NCBI GenBank assembly: GCA_937883885.1
Contig: CAKZXL010000006.1
Location: forward strand, 1-13,144
Direction: 5' to 3'
Length of the DNA stretch: 13,144 nt
Source: an uncultured Aquincola sp.
GTDB taxonomy: Bacteria > Pseudomonadota > Gammaproteobacteria > Burkholderiales > Burkholderiaceae
The notes beneath the pieces were generated by a model, which was not told the DNA's origin, ran no database searches, and saw nothing but the letters and a program-made list of their open reading frames with translations. Positions 1-7,278 of the stretch are shown piece by piece. The position numbers and the translations under genes were made by a program. Positions within the stretch are counted from its first letter, which is position 1. Each line of letters begins with the position of its first letter.

Positions 1-1
1 G

Positions 2-805
2 CAGCGCCCGCGCGCCAGCGGCCTGAGCGCCTTCGTGCCGAACAGCTTCCACATCCTGAACGCCGAAAACGCCAGGATCGTGCAGCAGCAGGTGCAGGCC
101 TTGACGGTGGGCCAGCCCTGGAAAGACCTGCTGACCACCTACGCCGCCCAGCTGAAGGCCAACGACCAGCGCCCGCAGATTGCCGAGGTGCGGCAAGCCG
201 GCGACGCCACGTTCGAGGCGCAGATCGGCGGCAACCCCGATCAGGCCCAGGTGTTCTTCTTCGCGCTGACCAGCGTCACGCCCGACGGCGAGCGGGTGAT
301 CCTGAGCAATGCGCAGGTTGACGAAGAAGAAGAGATCAACTCGTCGCGCATCCGCCTCGACCTGGCGGCCCGAGGCGTCACGATGCTGGAGGGCATGCCG
401 GTGTTTTCGCAGGTGATCGATGAGCAGGACGACGACTACGTCATCGGCATCCCGGCCATCGTCAACGAGCGCGAAGGCGATATCTGGGTCAAGTTCTCGC
501 AGCTGGGCCAGACTCATGCCTACCGCGTGATCGGCTTTCTGCGCGACGACAGCCCCGCCCGCGCCAAGCCCAAAGCGCTGGCCAAGGGCGACCGACTGCA
601 ACTGCTGCACCCCTTGCTGCCCCAGCAGGCACAGGGCGAGCTGGAATACCAGGCCGTGCAGCCGGCCATCACGCTCAAGTCGGCCCACCCCGCCATCCAG
701 ACCGCGATGCCGCCCAAGGGCCAGTACCAGGCCGGCTTCTATTTCTTCGACGCGGAGAACCAATTGGTGCCGGGGCGGAATCTGGTGGGGTATCGGGTGC
801 CTTGA
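2..805 (+). CDS. Partial protein, possibly the C-terminal part of a clostripain-like (C11) cysteine peptidase
   Basis: The reading frame is open from the first bases of the window, so the gene starts outside it; 267 codons are visible before the TGA at 803-805. A GTG at 35 exists but is probably internal, because the frame continues upstream with residues that fit the same protein. The visible start, a segment reading SGLSAFVPNSF followed about 30 residues later by WKDLLTTY, resembles the end of the caspase-like fold of C11 peptidases, where a G-hydrophobic-FP strand precedes a W..LL..Y helix. The rest is rich in predicted beta strands, with an acidic stretch (DEEEE, near residue 97 counted from the GTG) and a DDDYVIGIPAIVN segment. 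No catalytic His or Cys can be judged because that part lies outside the window. The gene converges on the broken nuclease gene at 921-1757. The family assignment is a guess from remembered patterns; that a real gene is present is much surer. Confidence 0.6.
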   Translation, partial: QRPRASGLSAFVPNSFHILNAENARIVQQQVQALTVGQPWKDLLTTYAAQLKANDQRPQIAEVRQAGDATFEAQIGGNPDQAQVFFFALTSVTPDGERVILSNAQVDEEEEINSSRIRLDLAARGVTMLEGMPVFSQVIDEQDDDYVIGIPAIVNEREGDIWVKFSQLGQTHAYRVIGFLRDDSPARAKPKALAKGDRLQLLHPLLPQQAQGELEYQAVQPAITLKSAHPAIQTAMPPKGQYQAGFYFFDAENQLVPGRNLVGYRVP

Positions 806-826
806 GGGGCGTGCGGCACGACCCTC
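804..826. terminator. GC-rich hairpin overlapping the stop codon, candidate bidirectional terminator
   Basis: GAGGG (804-808) pairs with CCCTC (822-826), and inside a G/A mismatch CGTGC (810-814) faces GCACG (816-820) with almost no loop. A second, looser pair follows: GCAGTCC at 827-833 with GGACTGC at 854-860. Both lie between two convergent genes, where a terminator is expected. There is no T-run on either side, so Rho-independent termination is not shown. The 115-bp gap 806-920 holds nothing else that I recognise. Confidence 0.3.
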
Positions 827-920
827 GCAGTCCCTCAAGCATCGGCTCCGCAAGGACTGCAGCCCTTCCTCAGCGCGCACGAGTCACCTATTGGCGCAAG
901 TGCCCCAACCACCAGGCAAC

Positions 921-1757
921 TCACTCATCCCCCTCCCCCTCCAACAACACCCCCCGCCTCGCCATTGCCTCCCTTGCTTCCACCAGCGCCTCATGCAGCC
1001 GCTGCTCCAGCTCCGCCTTGGGCGGCAGTTCGGTCCAGTACTCGGCGACGGTGATGCCGTCCTTGTGCATCTGCAGCAGTTCCACCTGCTCGCGGCTGGA
1101 TTCTGCGCACAGGATCAGACCGATGGGCGCCTCTTCGCCGCTCTGGCGTTCGTGCCTGTCCAGCCACTTCAGGTACAGCTCCATCTGACCCTTGTGCGCG
1201 GCCTTGAAGCGGCCGAGCTTGAGTTCGATGGCCACCAGGCGGCGCAGCCGGCGGTGGAAGAAGAGCAGGTCGAGGTAGAAGTCATCGCCGTCGATGACCA
1301 TGCGCTTTTGCCGTTCCACAAAGGCAAAGCCGCGGCCCAGTTCCAGGATGAAGGCTTCCAGTTGGCGCAGGATGGCCGCTTCCAGGTCGGCTTCGTCATG
1401 GCCCTGGCGCAGGCCCAGAAAGTCCAGGAAGTAGGGGTCCTTGAAGACTTGCGCGGGCACCATGCCCGTGCTGGACGCAGGCACCTGGGCAGCACCGGCT
1501 TGGGCTCTGGCAATGACCCGGCGCTCGAAGGCTTTGCGCTCGATCTGGCGCGCCAGTTCTCGCACGCTCCAGCCGTCTTACGCGGCTTGGGCGGCGTAGA
1601 ACTGGCGGGCTTCGGCCGTCTTCAGGGGCACGATGGCCACGAGGTGGCTCCAGCTCAATTGTGTCGACAGCGTCGACACAATCTCAGCCTGCGGAAAGGC
1701 CTGGACAAACCTGAGCATGCGGCGCAGGTTGCGGGTTTCAAAACCACGGCCAAACTG
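921..1757 (-). pseudogene. Broken YhcG/DUF1016-type PD-(D/E)XK nuclease, internal stop and 5' truncation
   Basis: Read on the minus strand from 1757, one frame encodes the conserved core of YhcG/DUF1016 proteins: FGRGFETRNLRRM, then VSTLSTQLSWSHLVAIVPLK, then EARQFYAAQAA. It hits a TAA at 1580-1578 and continues without frame change as DGWSVRELARQIERKAFER. The remaining 214 codons, which could restart at a GTG at 1565, hold the C-terminal nuclease domain with YLDLLFFH and the AIELKLG motif (the D...ExK core). The family normally has a further N-terminal portion before FGRGF. It is absent because the sequence changes at about 1756 into the IS21 left end. The stop is one substitution away from AAA, CAA or GAA. 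No good ribosome binding site precedes the GTG at 1565: a GGAG lies only one base away. Family members are known mainly as predicted nucleases. The gene is likely inactive, although a C-terminal fragment could in principle be made. Confidence 0.8.
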
Positions 1758-1760
1758 CGT

Positions 1761-1871
1761 ATTTCAGCCTCCCGTGGACGCCTGCTTCAGCGGATGGTGG
1801 ACGGCATTTCAGATGAGCGTGGACGCCGTTTCAGGCTGAACGTAGACGCCGTTTCAGCTAGGACGTGGACG
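1761..1871 (+). repeat. Left-end array of five 22-23-bp terminal repeats
   Basis: The unit is TTTCAG, about 7 variable bases, then GTGGACGCCG. TTTCAG (once CTTCAG) begins at 1762, 1785, 1807, 1829 and 1852, a spacing of 23, 22, 22 and 23 bp; GTGGAC or GTAGAC follows in each. In IS21-family elements such multiple terminal repeats are the binding sites of the IstA transposase. The spacing of about two helical turns would place successive sites on one face of the DNA. The array fills the space between the element's edge and istA. Confidence 0.8.
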
Positions 1872-1930
1872 ATCCTGGAGGTGCGCGTGGATCTCGACCG
1901 TTGGGCATGCTGGCCGCTTTTTGGCCTGCC

Positions 1931-3469
1931 ATGCCCACCAACAGGATCACCATGCGCCAGATTCGACAGGCCCTGCGCCTGCACCTTGAAGCCGGCCTGA
2001 GCTACGCTCAGATCGCGCGCGCCGTGGGCATCGGCAAAGCCACGGTGGGCAAGTTCATGCTCCTGGCCCGCGCGGCCGGCGTGGACTGGGCCCTCGCGCA
2101 GACGCTGACCGACGAGCAGCTCGAAGGCCGGCTGTACCGCCCGGCCGTGCCGCGTGCGAGCCACCAGCTTGAGCCCGACTACGCCTGGATCCACCAGGAG
2201 CTCAAGCGACCGGGCGTCACGCTGCAGCTGCTGTGGGAGGAGTACCAGCGCGGCAGCGAACAGGCTTACAAGTACACGAGCTTCTGCGTCAAGTACCGGG
2301 CGTGGGCCGCGTCGCTCAAGCGCTCGATGCGTCAGACCCACGTGGCTGGCGAGCGCCTGTTCGTCGACTACGCCGGCCAGACCATGCCGATCACCGACGC
2401 GGTCAGCGGCGAGATCCGCCGCGCCCAGATCTTCGTGGCCGTGCTCGGAGCGTCCAACTACACCTATGCATGCGCCACCGCGACGCAGAACGCCGCCGAC
2501 TGGGTCGGCTCGATCATCGCCGCGCTGGAGTTCATCGGCGGTGTACCGCGGCTGATCGTGCCCGACCAGCCGCGCGCCCTCATCGCGCGGCCTGACCGTT
2601 ACGAGCCCGTCGCCAACCGCCTGGTCGAGGAGCTCTGCGACCACTACGACGTGGCGGTGCTTCCGGCTCGCCCAGCCCATCCGCGCGACAAGCCCAAGGT
2701 GGAAGTCGGCGTCCAGGTGGTCGAGCGATGGATCCTGGCGCGCTTGAGGAACCGGCGCTTCTTCAGCCTGACCGAGCTCAACGCGGCCATCGGCCACCTG
2801 TTGCTCGACCTGAACCAGCGCGCGTTCAAGAAGCTGCCCGGCTGCCGCGCCAGCACGTTCGAGGCCGTGGACCGCGGCGCACTGCGGCCACTGCCCGCCA
2901 CGCGCATGGTTGTGGCCCGCTTCAAGCGGGCCCGCGTGAACATCGACTACCACGTCGAACTCGACGGCCACTACTACAGCGTCCCGCACCGGCTCGTGCG
3001 CGCCGAGGTCGAGCTGCGCGTGACGGGCACGACGGTGGAAATCCTGGCCGGCAATCAGCGCGTGGCCGTGCACGCCTACAGCAGCCGACGCGGCGCGCAC
3101 ACGACGGCGGCCGAGCACATGCCGGCGTCGCACCGTGCGCATCGCGAGTGGACCCCGCAGCGGCTCATCAAGTGGGGGGAACGCATCGGCGCGGCCACCG
3201 CCGCTGTCGTCCGGTGGCAGATGGAGCACCGTCCGCACCCGGAGCAGGGCTACCGCGCATGCCTGGGCCTGCAGCGCCTGGCGCGCCAGTTCGGCGATGC
3301 GCGGCTCGAAGCCGCGTGCGCGCGGGCGATGTCGATCCGCTCGCCGACCTACCGCAGCGTGCACTCGATCCTGGCCGCCGGCCTGGATCGGCAGCAGGCG
3401 CCGGGCGCGCCGGCGCAGACCACGCTGCCGCTGCACGAGAACGTGCGCGGTCCCGACTACTACCACTGA
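1931..3469 (+). CDS. istA: IS21-family transposase IstA
   Basis: IstA is the DDE transposase that binds the element's terminal repeats and carries out strand transfer, with IstB as its ATPase partner. The ATG at 1931 gives 512 residues, the usual IstA length, and the typical opening MPTNRITMRQIRQ. A GTG at 1865 in the same frame would add 22 residues but lies inside the last terminal repeat, so I prefer 1931. Residues 9-50 form the N-terminal helix-turn-helix (GLSYAQIARAVGIGKATVGKF). The catalytic triad is visible as D146 in FVDYAGQ, D212 in LIVPDQP and E258 in KPKVEVGVQV. The C-terminal half has the beta-barrel-like DGHYYSVPHRL segment. The frame is intact, so the enzyme is probably functional. 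It ends 15 nt before istB. Confidence 0.93.
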   Translation: MPTNRITMRQIRQALRLHLEAGLSYAQIARAVGIGKATVGKFMLLARAAGVDWALAQTLTDEQLEGRLYRPAVPRASHQLEPDYAWIHQELKRPGVTLQLLWEEYQRGSEQAYKYTSFCVKYRAWAASLKRSMRQTHVAGERLFVDYAGQTMPITDAVSGEIRRAQIFVAVLGASNYTYACATATQNAADWVGSIIAALEFIGGVPRLIVPDQPRALIARPDRYEPVANRLVEELCDHYDVAVLPARPAHPRDKPKVEVGVQVVERWILARLRNRRFFSLTELNAAIGHLLLDLNQRAFKKLPGCRASTFEAVDRGALRPLPATRMVVARFKRARVNIDYHVELDGHYYSVPHRLVRAEVELRVTGTTVEILAGNQRVAVHAYSSRRGAHTTAAEHMPASHRAHREWTPQRLIKWGERIGAATAAVVRWQMEHRPHPEQGYRACLGLQRLARQFGDARLEAACARAMSIRSPTYRSVHSILAAGLDRQQAPGAPAQTTLPLHENVRGPDYYH

Positions 3470-3484
3470 CGAAGGAGAACGCCC

Positions 3485-4222
3485 TTGCTCAACGAACACA
3501 CCCTGCATCAACTGCGCGGCCTGCGACTGGACGGCATGCTCCATGCGCTGGCCGACCAGGCGACGAGCGCCGCAGCCGCCGAGTTGGCCTTCGACGACCG
3601 CCTGGCCATGCTGGTGCAGCGCGAGATCGACTGGCGCGACGGCAAGCGACTCGCGCGGCTGCTCAAGGCAGCCAAGCTCAAGGTCGGCAGCGCGTGCATC
3701 GAGGACATCGATTGGAGCGGATCGCGGGGACTGGACCGCCACCTCGTCACCGCGCTGGCCGGCTGCGACTGGCTGCGTCACGGCCATAACGTACTGATCA
3801 CGGGCGCGACCGGGGTCGGCAAGACATGGCTGGCTTGCGCGCTGGCGCAGCAGGCGGCGCGCTCGGGCTTCACGGTGCTGTACCTGCGAGCGCCGCGCCT
3901 GCTCGAGGAACTTCGCGTTGCGCACGGCGATGGCAGCTTCGGCCGCCGCTTGGCGCAGCTGGCGCGCATCGATCTGCTGGCCATCGACGACTTCGCGATC
4001 GCCCCCATTACGGCGGCCGAGCGCAACGACCTGCTCGAGTTGCTGGACGATCGTGTCGGCACCCGCGCCACGCTGATCACGAGCCAGCTGCCGGTGACGG
4101 CTTGGCACGAATGGCTGAACGATCCTACCCTGGCCGACGCCATCCTGGACCGCATCGTGCACGCCGCGCACAAGATCGCGCTCAAGGGCGAGTCGATGCG
4201 CAAGAAGCAGGTGAAGGCATGA
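3485..4222 (+). CDS. istB: IS21-family helper ATPase IstB
   Basis: IstB is the AAA+ ATPase (DnaC/DnaA-related) that assembles on target DNA and stimulates IstA. The protein has 245 residues, normal for the family. Walker A is GATGVGKT at residues 107-114 and Walker B is LLAIDDFAI at about 164-172. The N-terminal helical part ([13 protein letters not shown]) is the usual IstB start. The start codon is TTG at 3485, supported by a GGAG at about 3473-3476. Its position 15 nt after istA indicates co-transcription and probably translational coupling. The frame is intact. Confidence 0.93.
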   Translation: MLNEHTLHQLRGLRLDGMLHALADQATSAAAAELAFDDRLAMLVQREIDWRDGKRLARLLKAAKLKVGSACIEDIDWSGSRGLDRHLVTALAGCDWLRHGHNVLITGATGVGKTWLACALAQQAARSGFTVLYLRAPRLLEELRVAHGDGSFGRRLAQLARIDLLAIDDFAIAPITAAERNDLLELLDDRVGTRATLITSQLPVTAWHEWLNDPTLADAILDRIVHAAHKIALKGESMRKKQVKA

Positions 4223-4267
4223 CCGCTTCGCGCAGCCCGAGTCGCACCACCGCCAACCCATTGAACA

Positions 4268-4327
4268 AGGCTTGCCCACCGCGGCGCTCGTTCGTCGCAG
4301 GCGACGACCGCCGCCGTGGACAAGCCT
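4268..4327 (+). repeat. Long imperfect hairpin downstream of istB
   Basis: The 19-base arm 4268-4286 is complementary to 4309-4327 at 17 of 19 positions. Nested inside, CGTCGC (4293-4298) pairs with GCGACG (4301-4306) around a 2-base loop. The structure starts 45 bp after the istB stop codon and could end the istAB transcript or block read-through into the downstream gene. There is no T-run after it. The 314-bp stretch 4223-4536 contains this hairpin, one internal terminal-repeat copy at 4412-4430 and the right-end repeat array, and no convincing gene. Confidence 0.5.
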
Positions 4328-4486
4328 GCCCAACAACCAGTCCAGCCACGATCGCCTTCGGCGCCGCGTTGACCACCCCGGCGTCCCCGCCGGCGTGGAC
4401 AACGCTCACCGCTTCAGCGTCATCGTGGACGGCTGGGCTACGATGAACACATCACCCGCGTGCTTCCGTGATCGTCCACCATCACG

Positions 4487-4543
4487 CTGAAACACCGTCC
4501 GCGATCTCGCCGAAACCGGCGTCCACGATCGCTGAAATGCGCA
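4487..4543 (-). repeat. Right-end array of three 22-23-bp terminal repeats
   Basis: On the minus strand the repeats start with TTTCAG at 4537-4532, TTTCGG at 4515-4510 and TTTCAG at 4492-4487, spaced 22 and 23 bp, each followed by a GTGGAC-like core (GTGGACG, GCGGACG, GTGGACG). They are inverted relative to the left array. A further copy in the opposite orientation (CTTCAG at 4412-4417, GTGGAC at 4425-4430) lies deeper inside the element. Confidence 0.75.
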
Positions 4544-6363
4544 CGCGTGCCGTATGTCCCGGCTGTGGCAGCAAGTTGTGGACGGTCCTGGCGGGTGAGC
4601 CGCAGCGCGTTCGTCCGACGGCCCATTTCCGCCACTTGGCTGGCACGCCGCGGACCGCGTGCGTCGTCGTCGCAGCGCGTCTTGCTGCCTCGCACCATCT
4701 GGCGTCGCTGGGCTACATCGACCTGCCGAGACGGCGGGTGACCGCCGTCTCGAAGGGTTTCAGCGGTGAGGGTTACGAGGGATGGGTGGAGGAGCCGGCG
4801 CAGCGTGTTCGGATCAGCGATGTTCGGATGGTCGATCCGGCCGCGGCGGAGCTGACGCTGGACGATGGCAGGACCATCCTGGTGGACCTGACCGGCGAGC
4901 GCGTCGAAGGCGAGGCGGGCCGCGCGGTCATCACGATCAATCTGTCCGACCCGGCGCTGGCGGAGATGGACGTGGACGAGCTGCGTGCGCGACTTCGGCT
5001 GCTGCCTCCCGCTAGATGGTGCTCCCACTGGCGTGATCGCGAGTTGACGACGGAGGCGAGGACCCAGGCCGCGGACACGGCGCGCCAGGCGCTCGATGCC
5101 TGGTCCGACGAGGACGAGGCGCGGTTCCAGGCGCAACTGCCGCCGGGCATGGACCTGGACGCGGCCGCGACGATGCGTCGGGAGACATTGCTTCACCGAA
5201 CCGTCAAGTCGATCCTCGAAGACGCGAGGCGGATCCGAGCACCGGGCTTGCATGCCGCCGTGCAGCGTGACGCACCGGATGGGTACGGCGACGGCTGGGA
5301 TGACCATCGCGTCGAGATCCTCTGGTGGAGCGCGCCAGCCGAACTGAGGTTTGAGGCCGTGGAACTGGAGAGGCGCCTCGGCCGCATCGTGCCGGATGTT
5401 GTGGGGCGTCTGGTGGAACCACGACCACGAATCCTTGGCGGCATCGCCACGCGCGTTCGACGAGGTGAAGAAGAGGAAGATGATGAGCAACACGATGAGT
5501 TCCCGGCGCACTGGTCGGAGACGGTGCTGATCGAAGTCGCAGTCACGCACAAAGTGGATGAGGAGAAGCTGCGGAAGGTCCGGCATCTCGATCTGCCGAC
5601 GCTCGAGATCGACCTCGGTGCGATGGGGGGACGGCTGACCCTGGACGGTCTGCGCAGACTGGTCGTGGATGGGTTGGAAGGCAAGCGTTGGCTGCACCAC
5701 CCAACGCTGCGAACCCAACTTGCGCTGCTGCGCTACAAGCTCCGTGAACATGCCGAGGTACTGGCCTACCAGGCCTACATCCGGGCACACCGGCGTGAGC
5801 GTCTGCTCGAAACACCCCCTTCGCTCTGGGCGGATCGCTACCTGCAGGCACTCAGGGCGTTCTGCGACGCCAACATCAGGATCGAGCGGCTCCGACAGAC
5901 CGAAGGACCGCGATACCTCGAACACCTGGACGAGGACAGCGAGGAATGGGCGCAGGTCGCCCTAGCCGCCGAGGCGCTTGAAGCGCATGGGTTCGAGGGC
6001 GGTGTCGAGCGTGTGTTTGCCCGCACGATCGTGCCTCGCATCCTTTCGATCCAGTTGAACACCGGGGTCGGCTACGCCGTGTCGAGCGCGATTCAGGTGT
6101 TGAACGCGATCATGAACACCCGCAGCGACAACAGCACACAGTGGCTGTCGCTCTACCTCATTGCCGCGAAATCCTTCGACGTGGAGCGGCACTTCAGGCC
6201 CGAGCAGGTTCGACGTTTCCGCAAATGGCGCGAGGAGGTCGTCGGGCACATCGAGGCGGAGGCACCCGAGTACCTGCGGCCGGCTCGATTCGATGCCACG
6301 CTCTCCTTGCTCTTTCCATCGATGGCTCGTGGACTGGCAAACGGAAAGGGTCGCGTGGTCTGA
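4537..6363 (+). CDS. CoiA-like PD-(D/E)XK nuclease-fold protein, probably 5'-truncated by the IS
   Basis: The ATG at 4537 gives 608 residues; a GTG at 4468 would add 23 residues encoded wholly by IS end sequence. Neither start has a clear ribosome binding site, and the ATG lies inside the last bases of the IS, so the native 5' end is probably lost. The N-terminus carries a zinc-binding-like CPGCG (residues 7-11) followed by AHFRH (29-33) and C42, as in CoiA-type proteins. A nuclease-like core is seen in LLHRTVKSIL (218-227), VPDVV (285-289), VLIEVAVTHKVDEEK (330-344) and LPTLEIDL (353-360), that is PD...ExA with E333 and a downstream K344. Residues 50-157 look like an earlier, degenerate copy of the same module. 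Residues 360-608 are mostly helical and unrecognised. CoiA proteins act on DNA in competence; the role of long relatives like this one is unknown to me, though they occur in accessory regions. The gene converges on qatD. Confidence 0.65.
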   Translation: MRTRAVCPGCGSKLWTVLAGEPQRVRPTAHFRHLAGTPRTACVVVAARLAASHHLASLGYIDLPRRRVTAVSKGFSGEGYEGWVEEPAQRVRISDVRMVDPAAAELTLDDGRTILVDLTGERVEGEAGRAVITINLSDPALAEMDVDELRARLRLLPPARWCSHWRDRELTTEARTQAADTARQALDAWSDEDEARFQAQLPPGMDLDAAATMRRETLLHRTVKSILEDARRIRAPGLHAAVQRDAPDGYGDGWDDHRVEILWWSAPAELRFEAVELERRLGRIVPDVVGRLVEPRPRILGGIATRVRRGEEEEDDEQHDEFPAHWSETVLIEVAVTHKVDEEKLRKVRHLDLPTLEIDLGAMGGRLTLDGLRRLVVDGLEGKRWLHHPTLRTQLALLRYKLREHAEVLAYQAYIRAHRRERLLETPPSLWADRYLQALRAFCDANIRIERLRQTEGPRYLEHLDEDSEEWAQVALAAEALEAHGFEGGVERVFARTIVPRILSIQLNTGVGYAVSSAIQVLNAIMNTRSDNSTQWLSLYLIAAKSFDVERHFRPEQVRRFRKWREEVVGHIEAEAPEYLRPARFDATLSLLFPSMARGLANGKGRVV

Positions 6364-6519
6364 GTTCCCAGGTGCCGCGACAGGTGACACTGGCCGTACA
6401 CCGGTCCTTGGCGAACAACCTCAGTCAGTATTGCGCGCAAGCATTCGAACTGCTCTCCGACCCTGTTAAACGGAAGGGTGAAATCCAGTCGCAATCTGAG
6501 GAACGATCCCCTGCCAAGC

Positions 6520-7278
6520 TCATCCAGCCACCAACCTCGCGAGGTTGGTCAGGATCTGAGCCTGCATGACTTGGGTTGTAGTGCCGTACAACTCGGCCAG
6601 ATCTGCTGCTGTCTTCATCACCGACAACGGCCGGACCGGCACGTCTTGATCCGATACAAAGGGTCCGTCCGTCTCAGTCAGGAGTCGGTCGCGAGGTAAC
6701 TGCGCCAATAGAGCACGGTGCTTGGACGACCGGAGCATCTCGGAATTCACCGAGAAGTAGCAGCCCAGATCTACGGCGCGACGGGCTTCGGCGGCCGAGC
6801 CGGTAAACCAATGCAGGACGACCCGTGCGCGATCAGCGGGCAAGAAACTCTCCAGGTGTTGCAGAACCTGCGAGACCGCGCGGACGCTGTGCACGGTCAA
6901 GACCTTGCCCCCCTGCTCCGAGCACATCTGTAGGATCCGCTCGAATACGCGCTTCTGCGCATCGAAGCTCTTGTAGAACCTCGGGCCAGCGTCGAGTCCG
7001 ACCTCACCTACGTACCGAGCCTCGCACAGGAGGCGGGCGAACAGGTCGATCTCGGCCTGACGCTCGGCGACCAGTTGGGGATGAAGTCCTAGGGCAACAC
7101 GCACGTGCCGCGCACCCATGGCCATCTCGCTGTTGCGGGCCCAGGCTTTTGGCGTCGTGGTCACCGCTAGAGTTGCGATGCCGGCGTAGTCGCACTCCCG
7201 GATCAGTTGCGCGTGATCGGGGTAGAGGTCCAGATGGCAGTGGAAGTCCACCCATTTCGGGCGATCCGACGAGCTCAT
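6520..7278 (-). CDS. qatD: QatD, TatD-like metal-dependent hydrolase of the Qat anti-phage system
   Basis: This 252-residue protein is a TatD-family hydrolase (TIM-barrel fold). The expected metal ligands are all present: H13 and H15 in DFHCHLD, E92 in GEVGLD, H130 in LTVHSV, H156 in VLHWFTG and D204 in TETDGP. Family members are metal-dependent nucleases; the exact substrate in Qat defence is not established from the sequence. The ATG at 7278 overlaps the qatC stop codon as ATGA. No good ribosome binding site precedes it, so translation probably depends on coupling to qatC. It is the last gene of the operon and meets the CoiA-like gene tail to tail, 156 bp away. A chromosomal housekeeping tatD is the alternative, but the qatABC neighbours make QatD far more likely. 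Confidence 0.93.
   Translation of the reverse strand: MSSSDRPKWVDFHCHLDLYPDHAQLIRECDYAGIATLAVTTTPKAWARNSEMAMGARHVRVALGLHPQLVAERQAEIDLFARLLCEARYVGEVGLDAGPRFYKSFDAQKRVFERILQMCSEQGGKVLTVHSVRAVSQVLQHLESFLPADRARVVLHWFTGSAAEARRAVDLGCYFSVNSEMLRSSKHRALLAQLPRDRLLTETDGPFVSDQDVPVRPLSVMKTAADLAELYGTTTQVMQAQILTNLARLVAG
6530..6549. repeat. Perfect 20-bp palindrome at the 3' end of qatD
   Basis: Positions 6530-6539 (ACCAACCTCG) are followed directly by their exact reverse complement at 6540-6549. In RNA this is an 8-bp stem with a CGCG loop. It covers the last qatD codons, ending a few bases before the stop codon. No T-run follows on either strand. It could terminate or stabilise the qat transcript. The gap 6364-6519 contains no other feature that I can support. 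Confidence 0.4.

Larger units (their letters stand above)
1756..4543 (+). mobile_element. IS21-family insertion sequence carrying istA and istB
   Basis: The element has the IS21 plan: istA and istB in tandem on one strand, flanked by ends with several copies of a terminal repeat. The left end beginning at 1756 (TGCGTATTTCAGC) matches the reverse complement of the right end finishing at 4543 (TGCGCATTTCAGC), and the match continues as GTGGACGCC after a 4-5-bp variable segment. I set the boundaries at the outermost shared 5'-TG...CA-3'. The flanks, CAAAC on the left and CGCGT on the right, are not a target-site duplication. The length of about 2.8 kb is a little long for the family. Both neighbouring genes appear cut at the element. 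Ends could be off by a few bases. Confidence 0.82.

Noticed and set aside
1658..1682. Perfect 11-bp inverted repeat around a 3-bp centre, containing two GTCGAC sites, suggestive of an operator.
   Set aside because: It encodes the conserved IVSTLSTQL motif of the YhcG-like gene on the minus strand; the symmetry follows from the codons used.
1761..1871. Regularly spaced short repeats that could suggest a CRISPR array.
   Set aside because: The unit is only 22-23 bp with 7 variable bases, has no spacer-length unique sequence, and recurs inverted at the other IS end.
891..2000. 369-codon open frame on the plus strand.
   Set aside because: It runs antisense through the YhcG-like remnant and over the IS left end; its translation resembles no protein family.
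1787..4402. Very long open frame (871 codons) on the minus strand across the IS.
   Set aside because: It is antisense to istA and istB, whose catalytic motifs are clear. Long antisense frames are expected in GC-rich coding DNA, and the translation looks like low-complexity Arg/Ala/Val sequence.
4438..5925. 495-codon open frame on the minus strand.
   Set aside because: It is antisense to the CoiA-like gene, crosses the IS border, and shows no recognisable motif.
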